Assembly (NCBI GenBank): GCA_041748555.1
Contig: JBGTDA010000231.1
Coordinates: 1 to 64,000 of the forward strand
Direction: 5' to 3'
Length of the DNA: 64,000 nucleotides
From: Rhodonellum sp041748555
GTDB lineage: Bacteria; Bacteroidota; Bacteroidia; Cytophagales; Cyclobacteriaceae
The notes beneath the pieces were generated by a model, which saw nothing but the letters and a program-made list of their open reading frames with translations, was not told the origin of the DNA and did no database searches. The position numbers were made by a program, and so were the translations under genes. The stretch's first letter is position 1, and each line of letters starts with the position of its first letter. Positions 53,181 through 62,085 of the stretch are shown here, one piece after another.

Positions 53181-55652
53181 ATGAAAAGAATAATCTTACT
53201 CACTGCAATTTTATTTTCCACGCAAACATTCAATCATGCCCAGACCTTTGACAAATCAAAACTTGAATTGAAAGAAGGATTTATGCCTTTTTACACAGAT
53301 GAGGATAAGGGAAAAATTTATCTGGAAATTCAGGATTTGGAAAAGGAATTTCTATACGTCAGCTCATTGGCAGCCGGCGTAGGTTCCAATGATATCGGTT
53401 TGGATAGAGGACAGTTGGGTCAGACCAGGATTGTTGAATTCAGAAAAGCCGGCAATAAAATCCTGCTGATACATAAAAATTATGATTTCAGGGCCTTCAG
53501 TGACAATCCTGCAGAAGTAAAATCTGTCAAAGATGCATTTGCAGAATCCGTTGTTTGGGGATTCGAAATCCAGGAGCAGGATAACGGGAAATATATTGTT
53601 GACGCGTCCACTTTTTATCTACAGGATGCCCATCATGTGGCTGACAAACTGGGAAATGCCAAGCAGGGCACCTATAAAGTCGATGCTTCCAGAAGCGCTT
53701 TATATTTTCCAATGATCAAAAACTTTCCCAAAAACACCGAAGTTGAAGCTATCATAACAGTTACCGGAACTCCGGAAGGGGGATATATCCGGTCGGTCAC
53801 ACCATCCCCTGATGCTGTGACTGTCAGACAAAGACATTCATTTATTGAGCTGCCTGATGACGGATATACACCCAGAGAGTTTGATCCAAGGGCCGGTTAT
53901 TTCAACGTCAGCTACATGGATTTTACCTCTCCTATTGGTGATCCAATTGAGAAAAAACTCATAGCCCGCCACAGGCTTGAAAAGAAAATTCCGGATGCGG
54001 AAATTTCTGAAGCTGTGGAACCCATTGTTTATTATCTGGATAGAGGCACCCCCGAACCTGTAAGGTCAGCGCTGATCGAAGGTGGAAACTGGTGGAATCA
54101 GGCTTTTGAAGCTGCCGGATTTAAAGATGCTTTTAGGGTGGAATTGATTCCTGAGGATGCTGATCCTTTGGACGTAAGGTACAATGTAATTCAATGGGTT
54201 CACAGATCCACAAGAGGGTGGTCATATGGTTCATCCATCAGGGATCCAAGAACGGGAGAAATCATCAAAGGACATGTAACTTTAGGTTCTTTGCGGGTCA
54301 GGCAGGATTTTTTGATTGCCCAGGGACTGTTACAGCCCTTTGAAGAAGGTAAGCCCAAGAACCCAAAGATGCTGGAAATGGCTTTGGCTCGTTTGAGGCA
54401 GCTTTCGGCACATGAAATCGGTCATACTATCGGATTGGCTCATAGTTATTCCTCCTCCCCCACAGGAAGAGCGTCAGTGATGGATTATCCGCATCCCTAT
54501 ATTGAAATGGATAAAGAGGGAAATCTCGATTTTTCCAAAGCATATGATGACAAGATTGGAGATTGGGATAAATGGGCAATCCGCTACGGTTACGAGGTAG
54601 TTCCTGACGGTGAAGACGAAAAAGCACATCTCAACAAATTATTGGGAGAAACCTATGCAGCCGGACATACTTTTATTTCGGATATGGACTCCCGTCATCC
54701 AAGCGGAAGTCACCCCACTTCCCATCTTTGGGACAACGGAGCATCAGCACCGGAGGAACTGATGCGGATGATGAAAATCAGGTCTGAAAAACTCAAAAGT
54801 TTTGGCTTGAATGCAATCGATCAAAATCAGCCAGAAGCCATGATGGAAGAAGTTTTGGCTCCTCTTTATCTGATGCACAGATATCAGGTAGAAGCCACTG
54901 CCAAGTTGATCGGTGGCCTGGATTATACCTATAAAGTAAAAGGAGATAATCAGCGTGCCCAGTCAAGGGTGGATGCGTCGCAACAGAAAGAGGCTTTGAA
55001 GGCACTTTTGTACGCCATCAATCCGGATCAACTGGCTTTACCCGAATCCATCATTAACAGCATGCCTCCCAGACCCATAGGATATAGCAGAAACCGTGAA
55101 ACATTTCCTTCCAGAAACGGACTCAACTTTGATCCCTTGGCACCTGCAGAAAATGTTGTTGACCTCACCTTTAACTTTTTGTTTGAAGCAGGCCGGGCAA
55201 ACAGACTTCATCAGCAAAAATTGTTTGACGATACGCTTCCTTCCTTTGCTGAGGTATTGGATATGGTGGTCATTAATGTGTTCAATAGGGAATACACGGA
55301 TAATTATCGAGGCGAAATCCAACTGATGACAGAAAACAAGTTGATAGATGAGCTGATTGCTTTATCCAAAAATCCGGAGACCACTTCATCTGTGAAGGCA
55401 ACGGTAAGGCAACAACTAAAAGAATTTCAGGATATTAATCCTACTACTTCCGGTTTGTTGGGCAGTTTGGGGGGAATAAACAAATCAAAAGCTTCCGGTT
55501 TTCACAATCACCGTCAATATCTTGCTGATAAAATCCTGGCTTATATAAAATTACCCGAAGAACTTTCGACACCAAATTCCATCTCTGTTCCCGATGGTGC
55601 TCCCATCGGAAGTGAAGATATGTCCTGTGATTTTATTTTTGATTTAAATTAA
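53181..55652 (+). CDS. Secreted zinc metalloprotease (DUF5117/DUF5118 family)
   Basis: This 823-residue protein has a signal peptide ending near FNHAQ and a DUF5118-DUF5117-like N-terminal half. The zinc motif HEIGHTIGLAHSYSS (about 413-427) supplies an HExxHxxGxxH metzincin-type site, with the Met-turn-like SVMDYPHPY about 10 residues on. The long C-terminal region resembles DUF5117 relatives. It is expected to act outside the cytoplasm on unknown proteins. It is separated by 66 bp from the HHH barrel gene; the two may share a transcript. Confidence 0.88.
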   Translation: MKRIILLTAILFSTQTFNHAQTFDKSKLELKEGFMPFYTDEDKGKIYLEIQDLEKEFLYVSSLAAGVGSNDIGLDRGQLGQTRIVEFRKAGNKILLIHKNYDFRAFSDNPAEVKSVKDAFAESVVWGFEIQEQDNGKYIVDASTFYLQDAHHVADKLGNAKQGTYKVDASRSALYFPMIKNFPKNTEVEAIITVTGTPEGGYIRSVTPSPDAVTVRQRHSFIELPDDGYTPREFDPRAGYFNVSYMDFTSPIGDPIEKKLIARHRLEKKIPDAEISEAVEPIVYYLDRGTPEPVRSALIEGGNWWNQAFEAAGFKDAFRVELIPEDADPLDVRYNVIQWVHRSTRGWSYGSSIRDPRTGEIIKGHVTLGSLRVRQDFLIAQGLLQPFEEGKPKNPKMLEMALARLRQLSAHEIGHTIGLAHSYSSSPTGRASVMDYPHPYIEMDKEGNLDFSKAYDDKIGDWDKWAIRYGYEVVPDGEDEKAHLNKLLGETYAAGHTFISDMDSRHPSGSHPTSHLWDNGASAPEELMRMMKIRSEKLKSFGLNAIDQNQPEAMMEEVLAPLYLMHRYQVEATAKLIGGLDYTYKVKGDNQRAQSRVDASQQKEALKALLYAINPDQLALPESIINSMPPRPIGYSRNRETFPSRNGLNFDPLAPAENVVDLTFNFLFEAGRANRLHQQKLFDDTLPSFAEVLDMVVINVFNREYTDNYRGEIQLMTENKLIDELIALSKNPETTSSVKATVRQQLKEFQDINPTTSGLLGSLGGINKSKASGFHNHRQYLADKILAYIKLPEELSTPNSISVPDGAPIGSEDMSCDFIFDLN

Positions 55653-55655
55653 GAT

Positions 55656-55713
55656 TTATATCCGCTATTCTGCCAGTAACATTTGTTTTCCTAAGAAATG
55701 GGCTGGAAGACCG
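55656..55713 (+). repeat. Dispersed ~60-bp intergenic repeat, copy C
   Basis: TTATATCCGCTATTCTG is followed by CAGTAACATTTGTTTTCC and AAATGGGCTGGAAGACCG, colinear with copies A and B. It begins 4 bp after the metalloprotease stop codon. Confidence 0.65.
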
Positions 55714-56099
55714 AATACGAAAGAACGGTAACCTTTGAGGTTTCTAAAACCTCGAAGATTCTGTAGTACAAGTGTCAACTAAATTCAGGACGTGATAAGC
55801 TACCAATCTAGATTTTGGCCTAGGCAATGCCCAAATGCTGCTTGATTAGGCTGATAAAATCGCTGTCTAGTTTTGTTGCCATCCTGACTAATTTAACTCC
55901 TTGTTATCCCATTAGTAGTATGGTCGGCCAAAAAACTACTATCGGCAGTTACTTTTTTAAAAAAATTGTGAATCGGATCAAAGCATTGAAAATCAAATTT
56001 TTAGCCTTAGATTTAGAATATTATATAGTATAATAAGGCCTTTACGGTTTACACGGCATTGTCAAACTCACGTTTTTTTCAATATCAAATTCTCTACTT
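55714..56099. other. Gene-free spacer with hairpin and a micro-ORF
   Basis: The region contains a 7-bp hairpin (GAGGTTT/AAACCTC, about 55737-55753). A minus-strand run of 20 codons (55882-55820, MATKLDSDFISLIKQHLGIA) ends in TAG and may be a transposase N-terminal scrap; this is weak. The plus-strand frame at 55827-56033 has no recognisable product. Confidence 0.35.
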
Positions 56100-56480
56100 A
56101 TGATGAATTACCAACCGAAATCCATAAGAACCTTTATTGGGTCCAAGAACTTTGGGGAATCCATGGCCTTTTATAAAGCCCTTGGTTTCGAGGAAATTGA
56201 AATAGATAAAGGAATGTCCCTATTCCGGGTGAATGAAGATCTGGGATTTTACTTACAGAATTATTATTTGAAGGATTGGATAGAAAACTCCATGGTTTTT
56301 TTGGAAGTTGAAGACTTAAAGTCCTGTGAGGCGGATTTGTTGGGCAGAAATCTTCAGAATAAGTTCAAGGGGGTGAAAATGTCCGAAATAAAGTATATGG
56401 AGTGGGGAAGCGAATTGTTTTTGCATGACCCATCGGGAGTGCTTTGGCATTTTGGGGAATTCAAGAAAAAAACAAATTGA
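56100..56480 (+). CDS. VOC-superfamily (glyoxalase-like) protein
   Basis: This 126-residue protein holds a beta-alpha-beta-beta-beta pair typical of the VOC fold: SIRTFIGSKNFGESMAFYKA (residues 8-27) and a C-terminal LFLHDPSGVLWHFGEF. VOC proteins include glyoxalases, dioxygenases and drug-binding proteins. Without clear metal ligands a function cannot be given; it might bind a small ligand. Start is at either of two adjacent ATG codons. It is alone, followed by a Crp/Fnr remnant on the same strand. Confidence 0.8.
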   Translation: MMNYQPKSIRTFIGSKNFGESMAFYKALGFEEIEIDKGMSLFRVNEDLGFYLQNYYLKDWIENSMVFLEVEDLKSCEADLLGRNLQNKFKGVKMSEIKYMEWGSELFLHDPSGVLWHFGEFKKKTN

Positions 56481-56511
56481 ATCTTTCTTTTAAAGTAAAC
56501 CTACAACTCTC

Positions 56512-56683
56512 ATGGACAACAAACCGGTAAATTATTTTTCGAGAATCATGCCTCTTTCGGAGGAGGAAAAACACCGACAGCATGGTTGTGCGGAATTTCA
56601 AGAAGGGGACGGTGTTGTTGGAAGAAGGAAAAATTTCCACGGAGTGTTATTTTGTAATGACTTGGGTTAAGAAAGGAGGATGA
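56512..56683 (+). pseudogene. Crp/Fnr-family regulator remnant
   Basis: Frame one reads MDNKPVNYFSRIMPLSEEEK, a Crp/Fnr N-terminus. After a one-base shift the next frame reads VVRNFKKGTVLLEEGKISTE and CYFVMT, which is the cyclic-nucleotide-binding beta roll. TGA at 56681-56683 follows and the DNA-binding domain is absent. The fragment is a decayed regulator of the cNMP-binding family, truncated and frameshifted. Nothing suggests it is expressed as a functional protein. Confidence 0.75.
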
Positions 56684-56737
56684 TGCTGAGAACAAGCAAA
56701 AAAAATATCCATTCGGCAGAAAGTGTATAAAAGCAAA

Positions 56738-56769
56738 AACCGCAAAATACCGGTTTCGGGTCTTTGCGG
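56738..56769 (-). terminator. Probable terminator downstream of DUF6567 gene
   Basis: ACCGCAAA and TTTGCGGT (8-bp arms) enclose a smaller CCG/CGG hairpin. T-rich sequence follows on the minus strand. Confidence 0.6.
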
Positions 56770-56842
56770 TCTTTCTGTGCCTGTACCTTTCTCAATTTTT
56801 ATTAAACTGAGGAAAACGTGGTAGGAACCTTTTGCCTCCGAA

Positions 56843-57211
56843 TCAATCCAAAAATTCTACCACATGTGCGCTGACGGTAATAGTCCTTTTGTAATAAAAT
56901 GGGGGAAAGCCCCCCACGTGTTGCTCGGTTATCAAGTTGACCAGTGCCTGTGAGCCGGATAGTTTGGCTTTACTGATCAGCTCCGAGTAGGCATTTTGAT
57001 AGAGTTGCTTTCGGTTAACGCCACCGAAGGCCAGAACATAAGAAACATCGGCTGTTCCAGAAACCTGCTCAAGCACATTATAATTTTTGCTTGACAGGTG
57101 AACCTGCGTCGAATTGCTGTTGTGATTCAACACGATTGCATGGTTGACTCCACAGGAGTTGAGGGATATCAAAAGTACAGCTGCCAATAGGAAATAGTTA
57201 ATTCTTTTCAT
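56843..57211 (-). CDS. DUF6567-type lipoprotein
   Basis: The protein has 122 residues from the ATG at 57211, selected because the longer frame adds 50 residues before an otherwise perfect lipoprotein signal (LLAAVLLISLNSC, Cys20). The body has HAIVLNHNSNSTQVHLSSKN and the conserved VLAFGGVNRKQLYQNAYSEL, which I associate with the DUF6567 family. It should be attached to the outer membrane. Function unknown. It is 103 bp downstream of the sigma/anti-sigma pair on the same strand and could be a target of it. Confidence 0.8.
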   Translation of the reverse strand: MKRINYFLLAAVLLISLNSCGVNHAIVLNHNSNSTQVHLSSKNYNVLEQVSGTADVSYVLAFGGVNRKQLYQNAYSELISKAKLSGSQALVNLITEQHVGGFPPFYYKRTITVSAHVVEFLD

Positions 57212-57314
57212 GTGTTTCTGTTTTTGATTTGATGTACAAAAGTAGCGCTCCCGGATCCGTTTTCTCTTGACTTTGGTTAAGATCGAAGAAAGAGGAAAAG
57301 CTTTGGGGAAGAAT

Positions 57315-57914
57315 TTACTTGTCCAATTCAGAAAGCACTTCTTCAGCCCTGCGCAAGGCATTATTGTAATGTTTCATCACCCATATTGCAAATCCGATGA
57401 AAAATCCCACACCCAAAGGAAACACCATGCTCCAAAAATAGGGGGTTTGGCTGATATCCTTTCCCAGGATATCCATGAGCACGGGAAGAAACAACACCAT
57501 AAGGAACAGGGCCAGTGCGATATTCAGCTTTTGGAAATTCTGAAATCTGATTTTCTTTAAGGTGAAGGTTTGGATAGCCTCAGCATAGGAGAGCAGGGAA
57601 ACATTCACCTTTCTCAACTGCCGGAGGGTTATCAGAGAAATGACGGGCAATGCAATCAGGAGCCCGATGCACACCGCTCCAAAAACCTGCATTACCTGTT
57701 GATCGATGCTGTGGAAGTTGACAATCAAAAAGAGTGCTGCTGCAAAACAGATTATACTCCCGAGGATTTCCGAATAGAAGATGCTGTTTGTTCCTGATCT
57801 GAATTTTTGTTCTGTCATTTTTTCTATCATTTTATGGGTTGGTTTTTCTTGTTTTTCTACTTTTTCACTTAAGGCTTGCCACGCGGCTTTCATTTCTTCC
57901 AGTTCCATAATCAA
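57315..57914 (-). CDS. Membrane protein, probable anti-sigma partner
   Basis: The 199-residue protein has an N-terminal cytoplasmic helical part (EEMKAAWQALSEKVEKQEKP, 5-24) and four membrane segments at about 49-66, 74-92, 132-150 and 160-178. It starts inside the end of the ECF sigma gene (ATGA), so it is very likely its regulator and anchors the sigma factor at the membrane. It lacks the usual HxxxCxxC zinc anti-sigma motif. The N-terminal helix could bind sigma domains 2/4; this is inference from position. Confidence 0.75.
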   Translation of the reverse strand: MIMELEEMKAAWQALSEKVEKQEKPTHKMIEKMTEQKFRSGTNSIFYSEILGSIICFAAALFLIVNFHSIDQQVMQVFGAVCIGLLIALPVISLITLRQLRKVNVSLLSYAEAIQTFTLKKIRFQNFQKLNIALALFLMVLFLPVLMDILGKDISQTPYFWSMVFPLGVGFFIGFAIWVMKHYNNALRRAEEVLSELDK

Positions 57915-58402
57915 TTTGCTTTGTTCATTTGAGTTTTCAGTTTTTCCCTGATTCTTGACATTCTTGTCCCGATGTTTGACACAGAAAGTCCTACGATAAT
58001 GGCGATTTCCTCATGGTTTTTTCCTTCCAGGTAAAGCAGGATTATACCCTTTTCCATTAGGCTGAGTTTTTGGATTTGCATATACAGCGTCTGGATTTGC
58101 TCCTCTTCAAACGTATCCCGGGAATCCGGAAAGCGCAGGTTCTCATTGTCCAGAGGAACCGTTGAAACTTTTCTTTTACTTTTTTTCAGATGGTAGATGG
58201 CCGTATTGAGCGCCACCCGATACATCCAGGTGCTCGGTTTGGAATCCTTCTTGAAGGTGTGATAGGATTTCCAAAGCTGATAGACGATTTCCTGATACAA
58301 ATCCTCGCGGTCATCCCGGTCCTGAGTGTATAGCGTCGTGATCTTATAGAGAAGCCCCTCATTTTCTTTGATCATTGCTACAAACTCCTTTTTCTTGTTC
58401 AT
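57911..58402 (-). CDS. ECF-type RNA polymerase sigma factor
   Basis: This 163-residue protein has sigma region 2 with DREDLYQEIVYQLWKSYHTF (about 32-51) and the STWMYRVALNTAIYHLKK block. Region 4 has LYLEGKNHEEIAIIVGLSVS (about 123-142) followed by NIGTRMSRIREKLK as recognition helix. It directs RNA polymerase to specific promoters on a signal, probably transmitted by the adjacent membrane protein. The pair is followed by the DUF6567 lipoprotein, suggesting an envelope-stress regulon, which is inference. Confidence 0.9.
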   Translation of the reverse strand: MNKKKEFVAMIKENEGLLYKITTLYTQDRDDREDLYQEIVYQLWKSYHTFKKDSKPSTWMYRVALNTAIYHLKKSKRKVSTVPLDNENLRFPDSRDTFEEEQIQTLYMQIQKLSLMEKGIILLYLEGKNHEEIAIIVGLSVSNIGTRMSRIREKLKTQMNKAN

Positions 58403-58596
58403 GAGTAATTGACTTCAAATCATTAGTGTATGAAGTTTCAAAAAAATCACGGTCGGAATCCGATTTTTTTTGAGAATGAAAAATTATTTGATTATCCGCA
58501 TTGATCCCCCTAAATACCAAAAACCAAAAGATCATCTGCCAAATGCTAGATTGATGGCATCTTCCTCCCGATAGCAATCTGGATCGGTCTTCTAGC

Positions 58597-59655
58597 TTAT
58601 TGATTTATCAAAGGCAGTATCCGGGATTTCAGGAGGGAGAAATGCATATCCACAACTGCCTTATTGAATCCATGGGCGGCTTCCGGGACGATAACATATT
58701 CTTTTTCCGGTGCATTTATTTTATCGAAGAAGGCCTTGTTGATTTCCGTGGGTGTCAGTAAGTCCTCCTGTCCCTGAATCAGGTACACCGGAATCAAAAA
58801 ATCCAAACCGTCTTTACTTAGGTCTACGGAAGCGTTCATGCCACTGATACCAAGCGGTGCGTGACCTGCATAGTGGATAAAGGAATAATCATCCCCGTTT
58901 TCCCGATTTCGGGCGTCGGTTTCATTGTCATATTCCGGTGCGGGTTTCCTCCATTCTTCGGGTGCGGGAACTGAATTTTCCCGCTCATGCTTTTTGATCA
59001 CCCGCATCAACTGACCGGTATTGCGGGCATTGTCGTAAGGCGGTGGACCAAGCTTTTCCAAGATCGCTACTGATTCCTGATCCTGATTTTCGTTGGAGAT
59101 TGAAAGTACGTTTTCGTAAACCGCTTTCAAATCCTCCCCTGGATTTACGATTTGGGCGTGGCCGATATAGGCATAAAAAAGATCCGGACGTTGAAGAGCC
59201 ATTTTGGCCCCAAGTACGGAACCCCAGGAAGACCCGGTGAGGATGATCTTTTCTTTTCCTAGCTTTTCCAGAAGATATTCCGCCACCTCAATCCCATCGG
59301 CGGCCATTTGATCGACGGTCAGAGGGTTTTCTATCCAATAATCCTCATCCACATTTTCAGGCGCGTTTCTTCCGAAAGTTCGTCCGGCACCTCGCTGATC
59401 CCATTGAACCAACGTGAAATCCTCCTCCCGGTCACCAAAGATAGCCTCTGCATAAGGGCTGGCAGTACTGCCCGGACCCCCATGCAAAAAAAGCACAACC
59501 GGGTTAGACCTGTCCTTTCCTTTGATGGTAATCCATTGCTCGATTCCCCCAATGGACACAAATAGTTCTTCTTGGATGGATTGGCCTTGGGCGGAAATGG
59601 ACTGGATAAAAAGAAAACTTAGTAGGAAAAGAGAAGATGGTGAAAGGTTTTTCAT
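58597..59655 (-). CDS. Alpha/beta hydrolase (proline iminopeptidase-like), secreted
   Basis: The protein has 352 residues from the ATG at 59655; an upstream ATG would place 8 residues before the signal peptide (LFLLSFLFIQSISAQ). The oxyanion motif LFLHGGPGST is at about 55-64, the nucleophile serine in TGSSWGSVLGAK (about 141-152), and the late aspartate and histidine in GQEDLLTPTEI and PEAAHGF. The HGGPG motif is typical of proline iminopeptidases (S33). The cap domain is variable, so the substrate may be another small ester or amide. Exported; the gene appears monocistronic. Confidence 0.86.
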   Translation of the reverse strand: MKNLSPSSLFLLSFLFIQSISAQGQSIQEELFVSIGGIEQWITIKGKDRSNPVVLFLHGGPGSTASPYAEAIFGDREEDFTLVQWDQRGAGRTFGRNAPENVDEDYWIENPLTVDQMAADGIEVAEYLLEKLGKEKIILTGSSWGSVLGAKMALQRPDLFYAYIGHAQIVNPGEDLKAVYENVLSISNENQDQESVAILEKLGPPPYDNARNTGQLMRVIKKHERENSVPAPEEWRKPAPEYDNETDARNRENGDDYSFIHYAGHAPLGISGMNASVDLSKDGLDFLIPVYLIQGQEDLLTPTEINKAFFDKINAPEKEYVIVPEAAHGFNKAVVDMHFSLLKSRILPLINQ

Positions 59656-59832
59656 AGTGATGGGATATTGTGAAGGCAAAACTGATTAATTTTTTTGACA
59701 ATAAAGCTTAACCTAGATCAAGAAAGAAATCCTGAATCTAAATTTCATGCTTTCAAGTTCCCAAAAAATGTAGGCGAATTCGCCACCCTAATCTTTCATG
59801 GATGTCCAGGGATCATCTTATAGGTTGAAATA

Positions 59833-60441
59833 TCAAACAGGACTGTCTCCGATTATCCTGAACGTCAGATTTATTCTTGGCTTCAAGGGTAAATTGGATT
59901 TGGCTATCCGGTGCTCCCAATATTGTTGCAGACCGCACTTCATCAAAAGGAGGGAACCGTTTTCAAGCGGAAGGCTGTATCTCTGCCTGTGATCGCTTTT
60001 TTTCCTGAAATCAAAATCCCGAACCTGACCGAAGCTGATGGAGGCAATAGCGGTTTTCATTCCCGGTACCGTGTCCTTGTCACTGTGCCAAGCCACAGAA
60101 TCCCGACCGTCCCGGTAATAGTTCAACAGCACGCCGTTGAAATGGATTTTGGTGAAGAATTCGATGCGGTCTTTGATCTGTAAGAGTTCGGGGGTCCAAG
60201 CAAGACCTTGCCTACCGGGTTGCTTGCTTTCCGGTAGATCGCCAAACCAGGCCGACATCCGAGGGGTCAACACCTCCTTTTCGTACAGGATCACTTTATG
60301 TTGTTGCCAAGGAATGGTATGGATAAAAGCCTCCAAATAATGTAGACTTTCTGATTTGGAGAAGAAACCGGAATGATATTCCATCAGGTGGAGGGGCAAC
60401 CGAAGCGGGTCGTCCTTTCCAAATAGGGTTAGCTGTTCCAT
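59833..60441 (-). CDS. AlkB-like 2OG/Fe(II) dioxygenase
   Basis: The protein has 202 residues from the ATG at 60441, giving the MEQLTLF beginning; an ATG 27 bases earlier is possible. The iron ligands are in WHSDKD (His and Asp, about 121-126) and a distal histidine in YWEHRI, followed by the 2-oxoglutarate arginine in RINLTFRI. The substrate-lid stretch NGVLLNYYRDGRDSVAW is typical. AlkB enzymes demethylate alkylated bases in DNA or RNA. The gene stands alone next to a lactonase-like gene on the same strand. Confidence 0.9.
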   Translation of the reverse strand: MEQLTLFGKDDPLRLPLHLMEYHSGFFSKSESLHYLEAFIHTIPWQQHKVILYEKEVLTPRMSAWFGDLPESKQPGRQGLAWTPELLQIKDRIEFFTKIHFNGVLLNYYRDGRDSVAWHSDKDTVPGMKTAIASISFGQVRDFDFRKKSDHRQRYSLPLENGSLLLMKCGLQQYWEHRIAKSNLPLKPRINLTFRIIGDSPV

Positions 60442-60487
60442 CTCTCCATAAATAAGAAATGCGGTCAATAAGTTCGGGTTTTTCCCT

Positions 60488-61669
60488 TTATTGATTGAGC
60501 ATCAGTTGCTTCACAGCTACAGCTGCAGGTACGTTCACCTCAATGCCGGAAAGAGTCAGCAGACCTGAGTCTTTATCCCTCTTCAAAAGCACCAGATTAT
60601 CCGTCAACATGTTGGTCACAAAAAGATAATCTCCCAATAAATCCATGGCGAAAGTTCGGGGATGTTCGCCGCCACTGGATTCGGAACCTACATATTCCAT
60701 TTTTCCGGTGTTCGGATCAATTTCGAAAATCACGATGTTGTTTAACCCTCTGTTGCTGGCGTAGACGAATTTACCATCCGGGGAAATCTGAAGATCGGCA
60801 GCGGTATTGGTACCTTCATACTTATCGGTAGGCAAAATCATTTCTTTCCGCTCGATGAATTCAAGTTGGCCGGTGGAGGGATCAAAGCGGTAAGAGCTGA
60901 TTGTAGAGCTCAGTTCCTCCACAGAAAAAGCCAATTTCCCGTTTGGGTGGAACAAAAAATGTCGCGGCCCGGAACCCGGTTTGGCATCCACGGCTTCCCG
61001 GCTCGTTAGGGAAATTTGCCGGTTTTTCTCCACGATCTCGAAGGGATGAATTTTATCCGTTCCCAGATCCGAGGCGAATGCGAATTTTCCCGAAGGATCC
61101 GGGACAATGGAATGCAGATGGGATTCCTTCTGTCTTTCCGGATTTGCTCCTTTTCCTACGTATTGATGGTTGTGGATCAATTCTCCGATTTTCCCATCCG
61201 GTTGCAAGGAAAATACAGACATGTGACTGCTCGCATAATGGGAAACATACAGAAGCCTTCCTTCGGGATCCACACTGATGTGCGCCGGACTGAAACCTGC
61301 CGAGGATTTTGTCCCAATAATATCCAGTTTACCCGTATCGGGATCTATGCGATAAGCACTGACAGATCCTTCATCGGGCTTATCGGTTGTACCCTGTCTG
61401 TTTCCGGAATATAGAAATTGCCCGTTGGGATGGATTTCCAGGTATGTCGGATGCTCCCGATCGGAGATCGCCTGTATCTTGGAAAGTTGTTCCGACTCCC
61501 GATCGAATTCGAAAACATAAATACCCTTGCTTCCCCGTTCGGAATAGGTACCTACATAAATGATTTCTTTGGGGTTTTGAGCTGTTGTCTGCATGGGGTT
61601 TAGTATTAAAAAGGAACAGAATAAAAAGAGGCAAAGGATTAATGAATTGATTTTAGGAATATTCAGCAT
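60488..61669 (-). CDS. Secreted lactonase-type beta propeller (6-phosphogluconolactonase-like)
   Basis: The 393-residue protein has a signal peptide of about 30 residues (LILCLFLFCSFLIL core). Repeated propeller motifs follow: YVGTYSERGSKGIYVFEFDR near the start, YVSHYASSHMSVFSLQPDGK, and YASNRGLNNIVIFEIDPNTG near residue 308. This is the 7-bladed 3-carboxymuconate/6-phosphogluconolactonase propeller type. The secreted location makes a role in sugar-lactone metabolism outside the cytoplasm likely, though most relatives are not tested. Its start is 20 bp from no other feature; AlkB is 46 bp downstream. Confidence 0.87.
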   Translation of the reverse strand: MLNIPKINSLILCLFLFCSFLILNPMQTTAQNPKEIIYVGTYSERGSKGIYVFEFDRESEQLSKIQAISDREHPTYLEIHPNGQFLYSGNRQGTTDKPDEGSVSAYRIDPDTGKLDIIGTKSSAGFSPAHISVDPEGRLLYVSHYASSHMSVFSLQPDGKIGELIHNHQYVGKGANPERQKESHLHSIVPDPSGKFAFASDLGTDKIHPFEIVEKNRQISLTSREAVDAKPGSGPRHFLFHPNGKLAFSVEELSSTISSYRFDPSTGQLEFIERKEMILPTDKYEGTNTAADLQISPDGKFVYASNRGLNNIVIFEIDPNTGKMEYVGSESSGGEHPRTFAMDLLGDYLFVTNMLTDNLVLLKRDKDSGLLTLSGIEVNVPAAVAVKQLMLNQ

Positions 61670-61876
61670 GATTTTCTATCGGAAAAGTTAAGTTGATGAC
61701 CTCTTCATCGGCATTGGGATAATCAATAAATATAAGGTTTTATGAATATCCGATATATGTCGAAGCCCAAATAAAACCAAATTGTGGAAAATTCAAAGGA
61801 AAAAGACCTGCCAAATTTCCAAAACCTGACAGGCACCACCAAAAATAACAGTCAGTTTGCCTCTTAGCCAAACCGG

Positions 61877-62065
61877 TTCACCAAAAAGGGAAACCCATTC
61901 GGCAAAAAGGTGAGTGAGTTCAGTTCCGCGGCAAACGAGTTCGGCAAAAAGGTCAGTGACTTCGCCAAAAAGGTAGGCGGGTTCGACAAAAAGACAAGTG
62001 AGTTCACTGATGAAGGAAGCCGGTCCACCAAAAAGACAAACAAGGTAGGTAAAAAGGTGAATGGG
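61877..62065 (+). repeat. 21-bp minisatellite coding for heptads
   Basis: Nine imperfect units of exactly 21 bp follow each other from 61877. In the plus frame each codes seven residues: FTKKGNP, FGKKVSE, FSSAANE, FGKKVSD, FAKKVGG, FDKKTSE, FTDEGSR, STKKTNK, VGKKVNG. The frame is open from after TAG at 61865 to TAA at 62111, ending GTSEVPPPTSEVPYG. A GTG at 61910 could start a 67-residue peptide. On the minus strand the same DNA is also open (61864-62091). Either an amphipathic peptide or a noncoding repeat. Confidence 0.8.
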
Positions 62066-62085
62066 GGTACTTCCGAAGTACCCCC
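62063..62085. other. Long perfect palindrome GGGGGTACTTC-C-GAAGTACCCCC
   Basis: Two 11-base complementary arms are separated by one base. A second partial copy (ACTTCAGAAGTACCC) follows at about 62090-62104. There is no T tract. Confidence 0.75.

Noticed and set aside
55827..56033. Plus-strand 68-codon frame as a gene
   Set aside because: No recognisable family, no ribosome-binding or promoter context, and it overlaps a possible minus-strand scrap.
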